Assembly (NCBI GenBank): GCA_902561325.1
Contig: CACEOL010000002.1
Coordinates: 124,001 to 188,000, forward strand
Source of the DNA: an uncultured SAR86 cluster bacterium
GTDB lineage: Bacteria; Pseudomonadota; Gammaproteobacteria; Magnimaribacterales; AG-339-G14
Reading direction: 5' to 3'
Length of the DNA stretch: 64,000 nt
Positions 36,769 through 46,061 of the stretch are shown piece by piece. Each line of letters opens with the position of its first letter. The stretch's first letter is position 1. The notes below the pieces were generated by a model. It saw nothing but the letters and a program-made list of their open reading frames with translations, did no database searches and had not been told where the DNA came from. The translations under genes and the position numbers were made by a program.

Positions 36769-37654
36769 TAAAGACGCATTGAAAGAGCAAAGAATTCTTG
36801 TAACTGGAGGAGGCTCTGGATTAGGAAAAGAAATGTCCAGACATTTTTTAAAACATGGATCAGAAGTAGTTATTTGCGGAAGGAGAGAATCGGTTTTAGA
36901 AGACACAGTAAAAGAATTAACGGATGAAACGGGCGGAAATATTTCTTGTTTTGCTTTAGACATTAGAGATTCTTTGGCAATTGAATCTTCAATAGAGGAA
37001 TTATTTGCTGAAAAACCTATAACAGGTTTAATCAATAACGCAGCCGGAAACTTTATCAGCAGAACAAAGGATTTATCGCCAAATGGATTTAATGCAATTG
37101 CAAGTATCGTTTTTCACGGTACTTTCTACATAACAAATGCAATTGGTAAAAGGTGGATTGAAAATAAACAAAAGGGAAGTATTGTGTCAATCCTTGCTAC
37201 TTGGGTTTGGACTGGATCTCCCTATGTGATTCCATCGGCAATGTCTAAGTCGGGTATCAATGCAATGACTAAATCTTTAGCAGTTGAATGGGGTCAATAT
37301 GGAATTAGATTAAATGCAATAGCGCCAGGTCCTTTTCCTACAGAAGGAGCTTGGTCAAGGTTAATGCCCCAAACCGGAGACAGTAAAAAAGACGAAAAAG
37401 TAACTGGACAATATATGAATATCCCATTGCAAAGAGCTGGGGAAATGGAAGAGCTTGGAAATCTTGCTACATTTTTAATGGCAGATGGCTGTGAGTATCT
37501 TACTGGACAAACCATAGCAATTGATGGGGCGCAATATTTATCTTCTTCAGGGACTTTTGCTAACCTAAATAGCCTTTCCGATGAAGATTGGGATAACATA
37601 AGAAATACAATTAAAAAATCTAATGAAAAGGATAAAAAACAAAGATCAGTTTAA
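36761..37654 (+). CDS. SDR oxidoreductase, 2,4-dienoyl-CoA-reductase-like
   Basis: The 297-residue short-chain dehydrogenase has the cofactor motif ILVTGGGSGLGKEM (about 11-24), with Arg-Arg in ICGRRESV favouring NADPH, and LINNAAGNFISR (about 90). The usual active-site Tyr position is not Tyr: the segment reads SPYVIPSAMSKSGINAMTKS, like the DECR branch, where a different residue replaces it and the Lys remains. This supports a 2,4-dienoyl-CoA reductase type enzyme acting on unsaturated fatty acyl-CoAs, consistent with the acyl-CoA genes in the window. It overlaps the MFS gene by eight bases. Confidence 0.85.
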   Translation: MFSKDALKEQRILVTGGGSGLGKEMSRHFLKHGSEVVICGRRESVLEDTVKELTDETGGNISCFALDIRDSLAIESSIEELFAEKPITGLINNAAGNFISRTKDLSPNGFNAIASIVFHGTFYITNAIGKRWIENKQKGSIVSILATWVWTGSPYVIPSAMSKSGINAMTKSLAVEWGQYGIRLNAIAPGPFPTEGAWSRLMPQTGDSKKDEKVTGQYMNIPLQRAGEMEELGNLATFLMADGCEYLTGQTIAIDGAQYLSSSGTFANLNSLSDEDWDNIRNTIKKSNEKDKKQRSV

Positions 37655-37671
37655 TTAAAAGGGAGAATATT

Positions 37672-39123
37672 ATGAGTACAGAAACATTACAAGAAATGGA
37701 AAGCGTCCTAAAGCTGCAAAAAAAGCTTCATATTGAAGAAGGTCCTGCGAGCATAGAGCTTAGAAAAGATAGATTGAATCGTTGTATCAAGATGATTAAA
37801 GAATACAGTGATGAAATAATTGATGCTCTACAAAAAGATTTTGGAAACAGAGATCCAAAATCAAGTTTTTTAACTGAAATTGCTACAACTATTGGTGTTT
37901 TAGAACACGCTATAAAAAATGTAGATAAGTGGACAAAAGATGAAAAAAGACCCTCAAACGTAGATAGACCTTTTTTTATTAGAATGTTGATGGGATTATT
38001 AGGATCAAAATCTTATATTAAGTATCAGCCCCTTGGCACAGTTGGTGTTATTAGCCCATGGAATTTTCCAGTTAATTTGATTTTAGCTCCTTTAGGAGGA
38101 ATTTTTGCTGCTGGTAATAGAGCAATGATTAAGCCTTCTGAATTAACTCCGGCAACAAGTGAAGTTACCAAAAAAATGTTCGAAGCTTATTTTGATAAGT
38201 CTGAAGCAGCAGTCTTTACTGGAGATGCTGAAGTGGGAGCTGCATTTAGCGCTCTTCCATTTGACCACCTTCTATTCACAGGTGGAACACAAATTGGCAA
38301 AAAAGTTATGAAAGCTGCTTCGGATAACTTAGTTCCAGTAACTTTAGAATTAGGTGGAAAATCTCCAGTAATAGTTGATGAAGATGCAAATTTGTCAGAA
38401 GTTGCAAAAAAAGTGATGCGAGGAAAAACCATGAATGCTGGGCAAATTTGTCTAGCTCCTGATTATTTAATGCTTCCTAAAGGTAAAAGTGAAGAGTTCG
38501 CAAAAGCTTCAAATGAAGCTGTTACTGAGATGTTTGCAGATCTTAAATATAACGAAGACTATACTTCTGTAATTAACGAGAGACATTACGAAAGAATCAA
38601 TGAACTTGTTTCAGATGCTAAAGATAAAGGCGCAGAAGTCATTCAAATAAACCCTGCAGATGAAGACTTTGAACAACAAGAATTGCATAAAATTCCTCCA
38701 ACATTGGTTTTAAATCCAACTGATGAAATGAAAATTATGCAAGAAGAGATATTCGGACCAGTATTGCCTGTCAAAGAATATGAAGACTTCGATGAAACTG
38801 TTAATTATGTTAACTCTAAAGATAGACCTTTAGGACTTTACCTTTTTAGCAAAGATAAAAATAAGGAGAAGAAAGTTCTTGATAATACTACATCTGGCGG
38901 AGTCACTTTAAACGATGTTATTTGGCATATTGGTCAAGAAGAACTTCCTTTTGGAGGAGTAGGGCCAAGCGGTACAGGTTCTTATCACGGACACGATGGG
39001 TTTAAAGAATTTAGTCATGCTAAAGCAGTCTACAAACAATTTTCAGCAGATCTTATGGCTCAAATGATGCCTCCTTACAAAGGTAAAATGTTTGAAACCA
39101 TGAAAAATCAAATTAAAAAATAG
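37672..39123 (+). CDS. Aldehyde dehydrogenase (coniferyl-aldehyde-dehydrogenase-like)
   Basis: The 483-residue NAD(P)-dependent enzyme oxidises an aldehyde to an acid. VISPWNFPVNLILAPL binds cofactor, the catalytic Glu is in VTLELGGKSPVIV (about residue 224) and the nucleophile Cys in NAGQICLAPDY (about 258). EEIFGPVLPV and GGVTLNDVIWHIGQEELPFGG are C-terminal family motifs. The lack of an N-terminal extension and the last ~20 residues fit the coniferyl-aldehyde/ALDH3-like group; real substrate unknown. GGGAG lies seven bases before the ATG, a good ribosome-binding site. It is 17 bases downstream of the SDR gene. Confidence 0.92.
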   Translation: MSTETLQEMESVLKLQKKLHIEEGPASIELRKDRLNRCIKMIKEYSDEIIDALQKDFGNRDPKSSFLTEIATTIGVLEHAIKNVDKWTKDEKRPSNVDRPFFIRMLMGLLGSKSYIKYQPLGTVGVISPWNFPVNLILAPLGGIFAAGNRAMIKPSELTPATSEVTKKMFEAYFDKSEAAVFTGDAEVGAAFSALPFDHLLFTGGTQIGKKVMKAASDNLVPVTLELGGKSPVIVDEDANLSEVAKKVMRGKTMNAGQICLAPDYLMLPKGKSEEFAKASNEAVTEMFADLKYNEDYTSVINERHYERINELVSDAKDKGAEVIQINPADEDFEQQELHKIPPTLVLNPTDEMKIMQEEIFGPVLPVKEYEDFDETVNYVNSKDRPLGLYLFSKDKNKEKKVLDNTTSGGVTLNDVIWHIGQEELPFGGVGPSGTGSYHGHDGFKEFSHAKAVYKQFSADLMAQMMPPYKGKMFETMKNQIKK

Positions 39124-39139
39124 TTTTGAAACCTAAAAA

Positions 39140-40387
39140 ATGTCTCAAAACTATACGCCTTTTTATATAGCTTTGAGATATTTGAAAGGAAGAAAGTCAG
39201 GCTTTCTTTCTTTCATCTCTGCACTTGCTTTTATTTCTACTTCACTTGGTGTTGCAGTATTAATTATTGTTTCATCGGTTATGAATGGCTTTGAAAAAGA
39301 ACTGAAGGATAGAGTTTTAAATGTTATTCCGCATGCTTCAATTTATGGCTTAAACCCAATAAATGATTGGGAGAATATTGAATTAAATTTAAATAATGAC
39401 ATCAATATAAAAGGTATTTCTCCTTACATTGAAACCGAAGCTCTTATCAAAAGTAAATCAGCTGTCGCGGGAGTATTGGTGAATGGTGTTGTAGCTTCTA
39501 AAGATAAATCGGTTTCTGTCATTCACGAATTTATGCAGGCGGGTAACTTTGAAAATATCCAAGATGAAAACAATATTGTTTTAGGTAGGTTGCTTGCAAG
39601 AAAATTGAATGTTGATTTAGGAGATAAAATATCTTTAATGCTTCCTGATTCCAATTCCTCTTTTGCAGGATATTTTCCTAGATCTAAAGTTTTTAATGTA
39701 TCAGGAATATTTAATATAGGATCTAAAGATATCGACGAAGCTCTAGCTTATATTTCTCTTAAAAATGCTTCCATCCTTACTGGTTTAAGTAATCAAATAC
39801 ATGGTTTTCGATTAAAGTTTGATGATTTATTCGAAGCTCCTTATTTAGTTTGGCAGTCATTAATTTTTGCAGAAAAAAATTCTAGCGTCTTACTTAATGC
39901 TGAAGATTGGTCTTATACATATGGACCTTTATTTGAAGCAATCATGCTGGAAAAAAGTTTAGTGTTTTTATTATTAACTTTAATAATTGTCGTTGCAGCT
40001 TTCAATATAGTTTCTATGCTTATGACAATGATTAATGAAAAAAGAGGAGCAATTGCCATTCTACAGACTATGGGAATGGGGAATACAGAAATATTTAAAA
40101 TATTTTTATATTTAGGCGCTCTGATTGCCTGCATTGGCACATTTTTAGGTTTGATATTTGGATTAAGTATTACTTTTCTAATTGGTTCATCAATGTTTGA
40201 AACTCAGCTCACTTCATTGATGGAATACTTTGGCGCCTATTTTATATCCTACTTTCCATACGATATCCGTTTGGATACTGTTCTGATAATCATAGCGGCA
40301 AGTTTACTAATCACAATACTTTCAGTAATTTTTCCAGCTAGAACGGCGAGTAAGCTTCATCCAATTGAGATTTTAAGAAATGAATAA
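39140..40387 (+). CDS. lolC: Lipoprotein-releasing ABC permease (LolC/LolE/LolF family)
   Basis: The 415-residue inner-membrane protein has one N-terminal TM helix, a large periplasmic domain (about 45-265) and three C-terminal TM helices. FYIALRYLKGRKSGFLSFIS and GVAVLIIVSSVMNGFEKEL are the LolC/E N-terminal hallmarks, and ATASKLHP-like residues (FPARTASKLHPIEIL) end the protein. With LolD it extracts lipoproteins and passes them to LolA (encoded at 27.6 kb). Only one permease gene is present before lolD, and no lolE follows, so a homodimeric LolF-type complex is likely. It overlaps lolD by eight bases. Confidence 0.92.
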   Translation: MSQNYTPFYIALRYLKGRKSGFLSFISALAFISTSLGVAVLIIVSSVMNGFEKELKDRVLNVIPHASIYGLNPINDWENIELNLNNDINIKGISPYIETEALIKSKSAVAGVLVNGVVASKDKSVSVIHEFMQAGNFENIQDENNIVLGRLLARKLNVDLGDKISLMLPDSNSSFAGYFPRSKVFNVSGIFNIGSKDIDEALAYISLKNASILTGLSNQIHGFRLKFDDLFEAPYLVWQSLIFAEKNSSVLLNAEDWSYTYGPLFEAIMLEKSLVFLLLTLIIVVAAFNIVSMLMTMINEKRGAIAILQTMGMGNTEIFKIFLYLGALIACIGTFLGLIFGLSITFLIGSSMFETQLTSLMEYFGAYFISYFPYDIRLDTVLIIIAASLLITILSVIFPARTASKLHPIEILRNE

Positions 40388-41048
40388 TTTATTGGAAGCA
40401 AGAAATTTATCTAAATTTTACAAAGAGGGCGATGAAGAAATTAAAGCAGTAAATAATATAGACTTTGTAATTAAAGAAAATGAAAAAATAGTCATTTATG
40501 GTAGATCCGGATCTGGAAAATCTACACTATTAAATTTATTGAGTGGATTGGATACATATTCTCATGGAGAAATTTCATACAAAAATTATAAGTATGACAA
40601 CCAGCATAAAAAGATAACTCAATTGAGAAAAGAGAGTATGGGTTTTGTCTATCAGTTTCATTATTTGCTTAAAGAATTTACTTCTGTTGAAAATGTAGCT
40701 CTAGGTTCGATGATCTTAGGAGAAAATAAAAAAAAATCTTTAAAAAAAGCTTCTGATATTTTAGATAAATTTGGCATGTCTGAACGATTGCATCATTTTC
40801 CTAATCAGCTTTCAGGAGGAGAAAAACAAAGAGTTGCAATGGCAAGGGCATTAATCAACAAACCTAATCTAATCTTTTTGGACGAGCCAACAGGAAATTT
40901 AGATAAAGATACATCCAAAGAAGTAATAAGTTATTTAGATGATTTAGCTGACGAGTTTAAATCTTCAATTATTGTTGCTACTCATGATCCTGAATTTAGA
41001 AATTTTAGCGATAAAATTCTTACCATGGATTCAGGCGTTTTCGTTTAA
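40380..41048 (+). CDS. lolD: Lipoprotein-releasing ABC transporter ATPase LolD
   Basis: The 222-residue ATPase drives lipoprotein release at the inner membrane. Walker A is IYGRSGSGKSTLLNLL (about 41-56), the ABC signature LSGGEKQRVAMARAL (about 143), Walker B LIFLDEPTGNLD, and the switch His is in VATHDPEF. The FHYLLKEFTSVENV segment is characteristic of LolD over other MacB-like ATPases. It lies directly between the permease gene and the MsbA-LpxK fusion. Confidence 0.95.
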   Translation: MNNLLEARNLSKFYKEGDEEIKAVNNIDFVIKENEKIVIYGRSGSGKSTLLNLLSGLDTYSHGEISYKNYKYDNQHKKITQLRKESMGFVYQFHYLLKEFTSVENVALGSMILGENKKKSLKKASDILDKFGMSERLHHFPNQLSGGEKQRVAMARALINKPNLIFLDEPTGNLDKDTSKEVISYLDDLADEFKSSIIVATHDPEFRNFSDKILTMDSGVFV

Positions 41049-41060
41049 AATAAGCTTTCA

Positions 41061-43829
41061 ATGAAAATGAGCCCCTATTCAAGGATAATATCTTATGTCC
41101 TTCCAAATTTAGGATTCTTTCTTTTAAGTTCTCTGGGTTATTTTCTTTTTGCCATATCTCAAGTTGGGATTGCAGATTGGTTTAGACAAATTGTTGATTA
41201 CATTTCTCAACCAGATTTATCTTTAAACCTTTATTTGCCAGTTCTTTTATTGATTTTGGCACTTGGTAGAGGAATTGGTTATTTCATTGGAAATTTTTTT
41301 ATGGCAGTCGTCTCAACCAGGTTAGTTTTTGATTTAAGAAAAGACTTATTTAAGTCTTTAATTTATCTTCCTTCTAGTTTTTATGATTCTAATAATAGCG
41401 GTCATCTTCTTTCAAGAATTACCTTTAATGTTTCACAAATCAATGAAGCAGGAACAGCTGCAATAACAATTTTGGTAAGAGAAGGACTTATTGTTTTTGG
41501 TTTATTAGGCTATTTAATTTACCTAAATTGGCAATTAACAGCTTTATTATTTCTAGCATCGCCTTTTATTCTTTTGGTCGTCTCCATTGCAGGAAAAAGA
41601 ATGAAAAGAGTTAGTACAAGAATTCAAAACTCAATGGGAGATGTAACTCAAGTAAGCTCTGAATCAATTAATGCTAACAAAGAAGTTAAAATTTTTGGCC
41701 AGCAAAAGAGTGAGATTGATAAATTTAACTCTGTAAATTTAAATAATCGAATCCAAAATTTAAAACTGGAAACAACTAATTCTCTTCAGTCTCCAATTAT
41801 TCAAATTTTCTTAGCTATAGCTTTGGCAATTATTACATGGGTTGCATTGGATTCTTCTTTTTTTGAAAGAATGTCTCCAGGTACGTTTATTGCTTTTTTT
41901 GGTGCTGCTGCAATGCTGCCAAGACCAATCAGACAACTATCGATGACAAATTCAATGATTCAAAAAGGTCTTGCTGCTGCAGAAGTTATTTTTAATCAAA
42001 TGGATTTAAAATCCGAGATAGATGAAGGTACAAAAGAAATATCTGACATCAAAGGAAATATTTCTTTTGAAAATGTAAATTTTTCGTATAACGAAAACGA
42101 AAAAATTCTTGAGGACGTATCTTTTTCTATTTCAAAAGGCAATACTCTAGCAATTGTCGGTCAATCCGGTTCTGGAAAAAGCACAATAGTAAATCTAATA
42201 CCAAGATTTTATGAAATCTTAGAAGGAAGAATTGAAATAGATAGCCATAACATAAAAGAAATAAAACTTGATGAGCTTAGAAGCTTCATTTCAATAGTTA
42301 GCCAAAATACAGTTTTATTTAATGACTCTATTAAAAATAATATTAGTTATGCCATGCCCATGGCATCTGATGAAGACATTTTTGAGGCAGCAAAAAACGC
42401 AAATGCTCATGAGTTTATTGAGAGCCTTCCAAATGGATATGAAACAATAGTGGGTGATGATGGGACCTTGCTCTCGGGAGGTCAAAAACAAAGGATTGCA
42501 ATTGCTAGGGCATTATTAAAGGATGCACCAATAATAATTTTAGATGAAGCAACTTCAGCATTGGATTCAGAATCAGAAAATCAAATCCAACAGGCAATAG
42601 ATAACTTGAAAATTGGCAAGACAACTATTGTTATTGCTCACAGGCTTTCAACCGTGGAGAATGCTGAAAAAATTATTGTTTTAAAAGACGGCAAAATTGT
42701 AGAAAGTGGTACGCATGAAGATTTAATGAGTCTTGAAAAGGCATACTTTGAACTTTATAAGAATCAATTTAAAGATGATGCCGAACCCCTCAAGAAAAAG
42801 CTTCCAACTCTAAAATCTCAATTCGCTTTAACGGAGCATAAAACTAGCAACTTTATTGAAGAAGCTTGGTATGAAAATAAAAATTGGATAAAAATACTTA
42901 TTCCGTTTTCTTGGATTTATAGATTTTTATTTAAATTATTTCGAAAAAGAGACCTAGCTTCTGCATGGAAGCCTGAATTTAAGACAATAGTTATTGGCAA
43001 TCTAACAGTTGGAGGTACAGGAAAAACCCCACTAGTTATTTGGCTTGCTAATGAGCTCAAAAAAGAAGGTTTTCATCCAGGAATTGTATCAAGAGGATAC
43101 AAGAGTGCGGCTAACAAAAACCCTATATTGATATCACAGTCTTCCAATCCTAGTGAAGTTGGAGATGAACCATTAATTATTTTTAACAATACTAATTGTC
43201 CAGTAGTAGTAGGAACAAATAGAGTAAAAGCTGCAAAATTTTTAATACAAAACAGACACTGCAATGTTTTGATAAGCGATGATGGGCTTCAACATTTTAA
43301 ACTGGGAAGAGATATAGAAATTGCCATGATTGATGGGATGAGGAAATTTGGCAATAATCTTTTACTTCCTGCTGGACCCTTAAGAGAACCTATTAAAAAA
43401 TTAGATCAGGTAGATTTCGTTATCAATACAAATACTTTTTATTCAAAGGATGCCGAATCTAGAGATAATAATTTTTTGATGACTTACAAACCTATATCTT
43501 GGGTTAACTTATTTACACAAGAATCAATTGATGTAAACGATTGGAGCAAGGAAAGAATCGTTTATGGGATAGCAGGTATTGGAAATCCTAGTAGTTTCTT
43601 TTCTCTTTTAAGAAGTCTTGATTTTCAAGTAGTTGAAAAAGTTTTTCCGGATCATCATGAATTCATTGATACAGATTTCTTTGAGATGAATGATTTGCCT
43701 ATCGTAATGACAGAAAAAGATGCAATAAAGTGTAAGTTTTTAAAAAATCCTAATTGTTGGTATTTAAAAATTGAACCCATCATCAATGAAGATTTTAAAA
43801 CTGATTTATTTAAAAAAATAATAAATTGA
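41061..43829 (+). CDS. msbA-lpxK: MsbA-LpxK fusion: lipid A flippase joined to tetraacyldisaccharide 4'-kinase
   Basis: This is one uninterrupted 922-residue frame. Residues 1 to ~573 are a complete MsbA half-transporter: six TM segments, coupling-helix region, Walker A GQSGSGKST (about 368), signature LLSGGQKQRIAIARALL (about 471), Walker B IIILDEATSALDSE and IVIAHRLSTV. A ~20-residue linker (KKKLPTLKSQFALTEHK) leads to a complete LpxK domain. That domain has an amphipathic N-terminal helix (KILIPFSWIYRFLFKLF), Walker A NLTVGGTGKTPLV (about 646), GIVSRGY, DDGLQHFKL and TEKDAIKC. MsbA flips lipid A and LpxK phosphorylates its 4' position; the genes are usually separate neighbours. No stop or restart is seen at the junction. 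kdsB and murB follow. Confidence 0.95.
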   Translation: MKMSPYSRIISYVLPNLGFFLLSSLGYFLFAISQVGIADWFRQIVDYISQPDLSLNLYLPVLLLILALGRGIGYFIGNFFMAVVSTRLVFDLRKDLFKSLIYLPSSFYDSNNSGHLLSRITFNVSQINEAGTAAITILVREGLIVFGLLGYLIYLNWQLTALLFLASPFILLVVSIAGKRMKRVSTRIQNSMGDVTQVSSESINANKEVKIFGQQKSEIDKFNSVNLNNRIQNLKLETTNSLQSPIIQIFLAIALAIITWVALDSSFFERMSPGTFIAFFGAAAMLPRPIRQLSMTNSMIQKGLAAAEVIFNQMDLKSEIDEGTKEISDIKGNISFENVNFSYNENEKILEDVSFSISKGNTLAIVGQSGSGKSTIVNLIPRFYEILEGRIEIDSHNIKEIKLDELRSFISIVSQNTVLFNDSIKNNISYAMPMASDEDIFEAAKNANAHEFIESLPNGYETIVGDDGTLLSGGQKQRIAIARALLKDAPIIILDEATSALDSESENQIQQAIDNLKIGKTTIVIAHRLSTVENAEKIIVLKDGKIVESGTHEDLMSLEKAYFELYKNQFKDDAEPLKKKLPTLKSQFALTEHKTSNFIEEAWYENKNWIKILIPFSWIYRFLFKLFRKRDLASAWKPEFKTIVIGNLTVGGTGKTPLVIWLANELKKEGFHPGIVSRGYKSAANKNPILISQSSNPSEVGDEPLIIFNNTNCPVVVGTNRVKAAKFLIQNRHCNVLISDDGLQHFKLGRDIEIAMIDGMRKFGNNLLLPAGPLREPIKKLDQVDFVINTNTFYSKDAESRDNNFLMTYKPISWVNLFTQESIDVNDWSKERIVYGIAGIGNPSSFFSLLRSLDFQVVEKVFPDHHEFIDTDFFEMNDLPIVMTEKDAIKCKFLKNPNCWYLKIEPIINEDFKTDLFKKIIN

Positions 43830-44539
43830 AAAAAATCGTCGTAATTCCTGCAAGAATACAATCCGAAAGATTGCCTGAGAAGCCCTTGAGGTTAATTTTG
43901 AATAAGCCGATGATTAAATGGACTTTTGAAGCGGGATTAAAAACATCGGCAGATAAAATTTATGTAGCAACAGACTCAAAGAAAATTTATAACTTATTTT
44001 CAAAAGATAATGTAGTTATGACCTCTTCAAGTCATCATTCTGGTACAGATAGGGTGAATGAGGCTGTTTCAAAAATTGATTTACGTGATCATGATGTAAT
44101 CATTAATGTTCAGGGTGATGAACCTTTTATCAATCCAAAAGATATAAACAATCTTTTTGATTTAGTTTCTAAAGAAGAAATAACAATGGCAACTCTTTAC
44201 AGTGACCTAAAGTCTTTAGATGAATTAGAAGATTCAAATAAGGTAAAAATATTGGTTAATGATGGAATTGCATCAAACTTTTTTAGAGAAACATCCCTGG
44301 AGGATAATATATTCATTCATCAGGGAATTTATGCATTTAAATATAAGACTTTGAAAAGTTTTGTATCTTGGAGGCCAAGCGATAATGAAAAGAAATATAA
44401 ACTAGAACAGTTTAGAGCCCTAGATAATGGAATAACTATAAATGCAATCAAATCGGTATCTAAAATTCATTTGGGCGTAGACACAGAGGAAGATCTAAAA
44501 AAAGCTAATGAAATTGCAAAAGAAGATAGTTACAAATAA
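43826..44539 (+). CDS. kdsB: 3-deoxy-manno-octulosonate cytidylyltransferase
   Basis: KdsB makes CMP-Kdo for the LPS inner core. The 237-residue protein has IVVIPARIQSERLPEKPLRL at the N-terminus (CTP-binding), VATDSKKI, SGTDRVNEAV, VQGDEPFINP and IYAFKYKTL, all family motifs. The start is a TTG overlapping the LpxK stop (TTGA), so translation is coupled. Its 3' end overlaps murB by 32 bases. The order [msbA-lpxK]-kdsB-murB is conserved in gammaproteobacteria. Confidence 0.95.
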   Translation: MKKIVVIPARIQSERLPEKPLRLILNKPMIKWTFEAGLKTSADKIYVATDSKKIYNLFSKDNVVMTSSSHHSGTDRVNEAVSKIDLRDHDVIINVQGDEPFINPKDINNLFDLVSKEEITMATLYSDLKSLDELEDSNKVKILVNDGIASNFFRETSLEDNIFIHQGIYAFKYKTLKSFVSWRPSDNEKKYKLEQFRALDNGITINAIKSVSKIHLGVDTEEDLKKANEIAKEDSYK

Positions 44540-45497
44540 AAATCTTAGGAAGTTTAATTCTCTACAAATAGCTATAAAGGCAAAATATTACATAGAGTGC
44601 AAAACAAATTCTGATTTGGAAATTGCTTTTCACTTCATAAGGAAAAATAAAATTAAATTCTTTATATTGGGGGAAGGGACTAATGTTGTTTTCACAAAAC
44701 CCTATGAAGGACTAATCATCAAAAATTTATTTAAAAAAGAAAAAAAGATATTTAAAAATAAAGTAAAAGTTTCCAGCGGTTATAACTGGGATAAGTTTGT
44801 TACATTTTGTATTAAAAACTCTCTTTATGGTTTAGAAAATCTATCAGGTATACCAGGAACGGTTGGAGCAGGTCCAATTCAAAATATTGGCGCTTACGGA
44901 GAAGAAATTTCTGATTACATAGAACATGTAGAAGTTTTTAACTTCAAGACAGGAAATATTGAAATGCTTAATAATATAAATTGTAATTTTGAATATAGAG
45001 ATTCATTTTTTAAAGAAAATAAACATTTATTCATTACAAATATCTTTTTTAAATTAAAAGATAAATTTGTTGCAAATAATTCATATCAAGATTTACAAGC
45101 TTATAGATTTAAGAAGGCCTCTGAACAAAGAGAAATGGTTTTAAAAATTCGTAACCAAAAATTAGAAAACCACCTAGCAAAGCCAAATGTAGGAAGTTTC
45201 TTTAAAAATCCATTAATCAAGAAGAAAGATTTAAAAATACTTCTTTCGCAAGAGGCTAATTTAAAATTTTATAAACATAACACATTAATAAAAGTTTCTG
45301 CCGCATGGCTTATTGAAAGATGCAACCTTAAAGGATTTCAATTAAATAAAGCACGAGTCTCAAAAAAACATTCTCTAGTGTTAATTAACGAAGATAAAAC
45401 CCCATATTCAATCTTAAAGCTAAAGAATAAAATAAAGGCTAAAGTTTTAAATAAATTCAATATTAGGTTGGAAGAAGAGCCTACAATAATTCAATGA
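44508..45497 (+). CDS. murB: UDP-N-acetylenolpyruvoylglucosamine reductase
   Basis: MurB reduces enolpyruvyl-UDP-GlcNAc to UDP-MurNAc in peptidoglycan synthesis. The 329-residue flavoprotein has FFILGEGTNVVF (FAD binding), NLSGIPGTVGAGPIQNIGAYG (about 113-133), the catalytic Ser in VGSFFKNPLI (about 230) and a Glu in LEEEPTII at the C-terminus. The start chosen (ATG 44508) gives a 32-base overlap with kdsB, unusually long; a TTG two codons on is possible. It overlaps the next gene by four bases. The sequence is very Lys-rich. Confidence 0.94.
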   Translation: MKLQKKIVTNKNLRKFNSLQIAIKAKYYIECKTNSDLEIAFHFIRKNKIKFFILGEGTNVVFTKPYEGLIIKNLFKKEKKIFKNKVKVSSGYNWDKFVTFCIKNSLYGLENLSGIPGTVGAGPIQNIGAYGEEISDYIEHVEVFNFKTGNIEMLNNINCNFEYRDSFFKENKHLFITNIFFKLKDKFVANNSYQDLQAYRFKKASEQREMVLKIRNQKLENHLAKPNVGSFFKNPLIKKKDLKILLSQEANLKFYKHNTLIKVSAAWLIERCNLKGFQLNKARVSKKHSLVLINEDKTPYSILKLKNKIKAKVLNKFNIRLEEEPTIIQ

Positions 45498-46060
45498 CGA
45501 AAGAGATAAATACTAGTTCCTTGTTTCAGTCTATTTTGGAGGCTCAAAAAAATAATGAATTGCCGCCAGTGGAAAAATGGAACCCACCTCTTTGCGAAAA
45601 TGTTGATATGAAAATAGCAAGAGACGGAAAATGGTTTTTTAAGAACTCTCCAATAGGAAGAGAGAAAATGGTGAAACTTTTCAGTACCGTTATTAGATTT
45701 GATGATGATGGTTTTTATTATCTCGTAACTCCAGTCGAAAAAATTCAACTTAGAGTTGAAGACAAACCTTTTGTAATAAAGACGTTTAATAAGGAAATAA
45801 TAAATGGTAAAGAAGTTTTTTTATTTCAAACTAATGTAGATGATATTGTTACTTTAAGTAATGATAAGCCTCTGAGAGTTGAAATTAATGAAGACACTCA
45901 AGAGCCTTCTCCTTATATTTTAGTTAGAAAAAATCTTGAAGCGCTGATTAGCAGAAATGTTTTTTATCAATTAGTCGAGGAAGCAAAATTAAACTCCAAA
46001 ACTCAAGAGTTAGAAATTAATTCTGGTGGTGATGTTTTTTCTTTAGGCAAAGTCGTATAG
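45494..46060 (+). CDS. DUF1285-family protein
   Basis: This 188-residue protein contains the DUF1285 signature: VEKWNPPLCENVDMKIARDG, GKWFFKNSPIGREKMVKLFST, and YYLVTPVEKIQLRVEDKPF. The family is widespread in proteobacteria, structurally a two-domain beta-rich protein of unknown function. It overlaps murB by four bases (ATGA) and closes the lolC-murB operon. It has no signal peptide, so it is probably cytoplasmic. It ends one base before the convergent ABM-family gene. Confidence 0.9.
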   Translation: MTKEINTSSLFQSILEAQKNNELPPVEKWNPPLCENVDMKIARDGKWFFKNSPIGREKMVKLFSTVIRFDDDGFYYLVTPVEKIQLRVEDKPFVIKTFNKEIINGKEVFLFQTNVDDIVTLSNDKPLRVEINEDTQEPSPYILVRKNLEALISRNVFYQLVEEAKLNSKTQELEINSGGDVFSLGKVV

Positions 46061-46061
46061 A

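Noticed and set aside
36724-37035. 103-codon minus-strand frame across the MFS/SDR junction
   Set aside because: Antisense to two clear genes with no ribosome-binding site or family resemblance.
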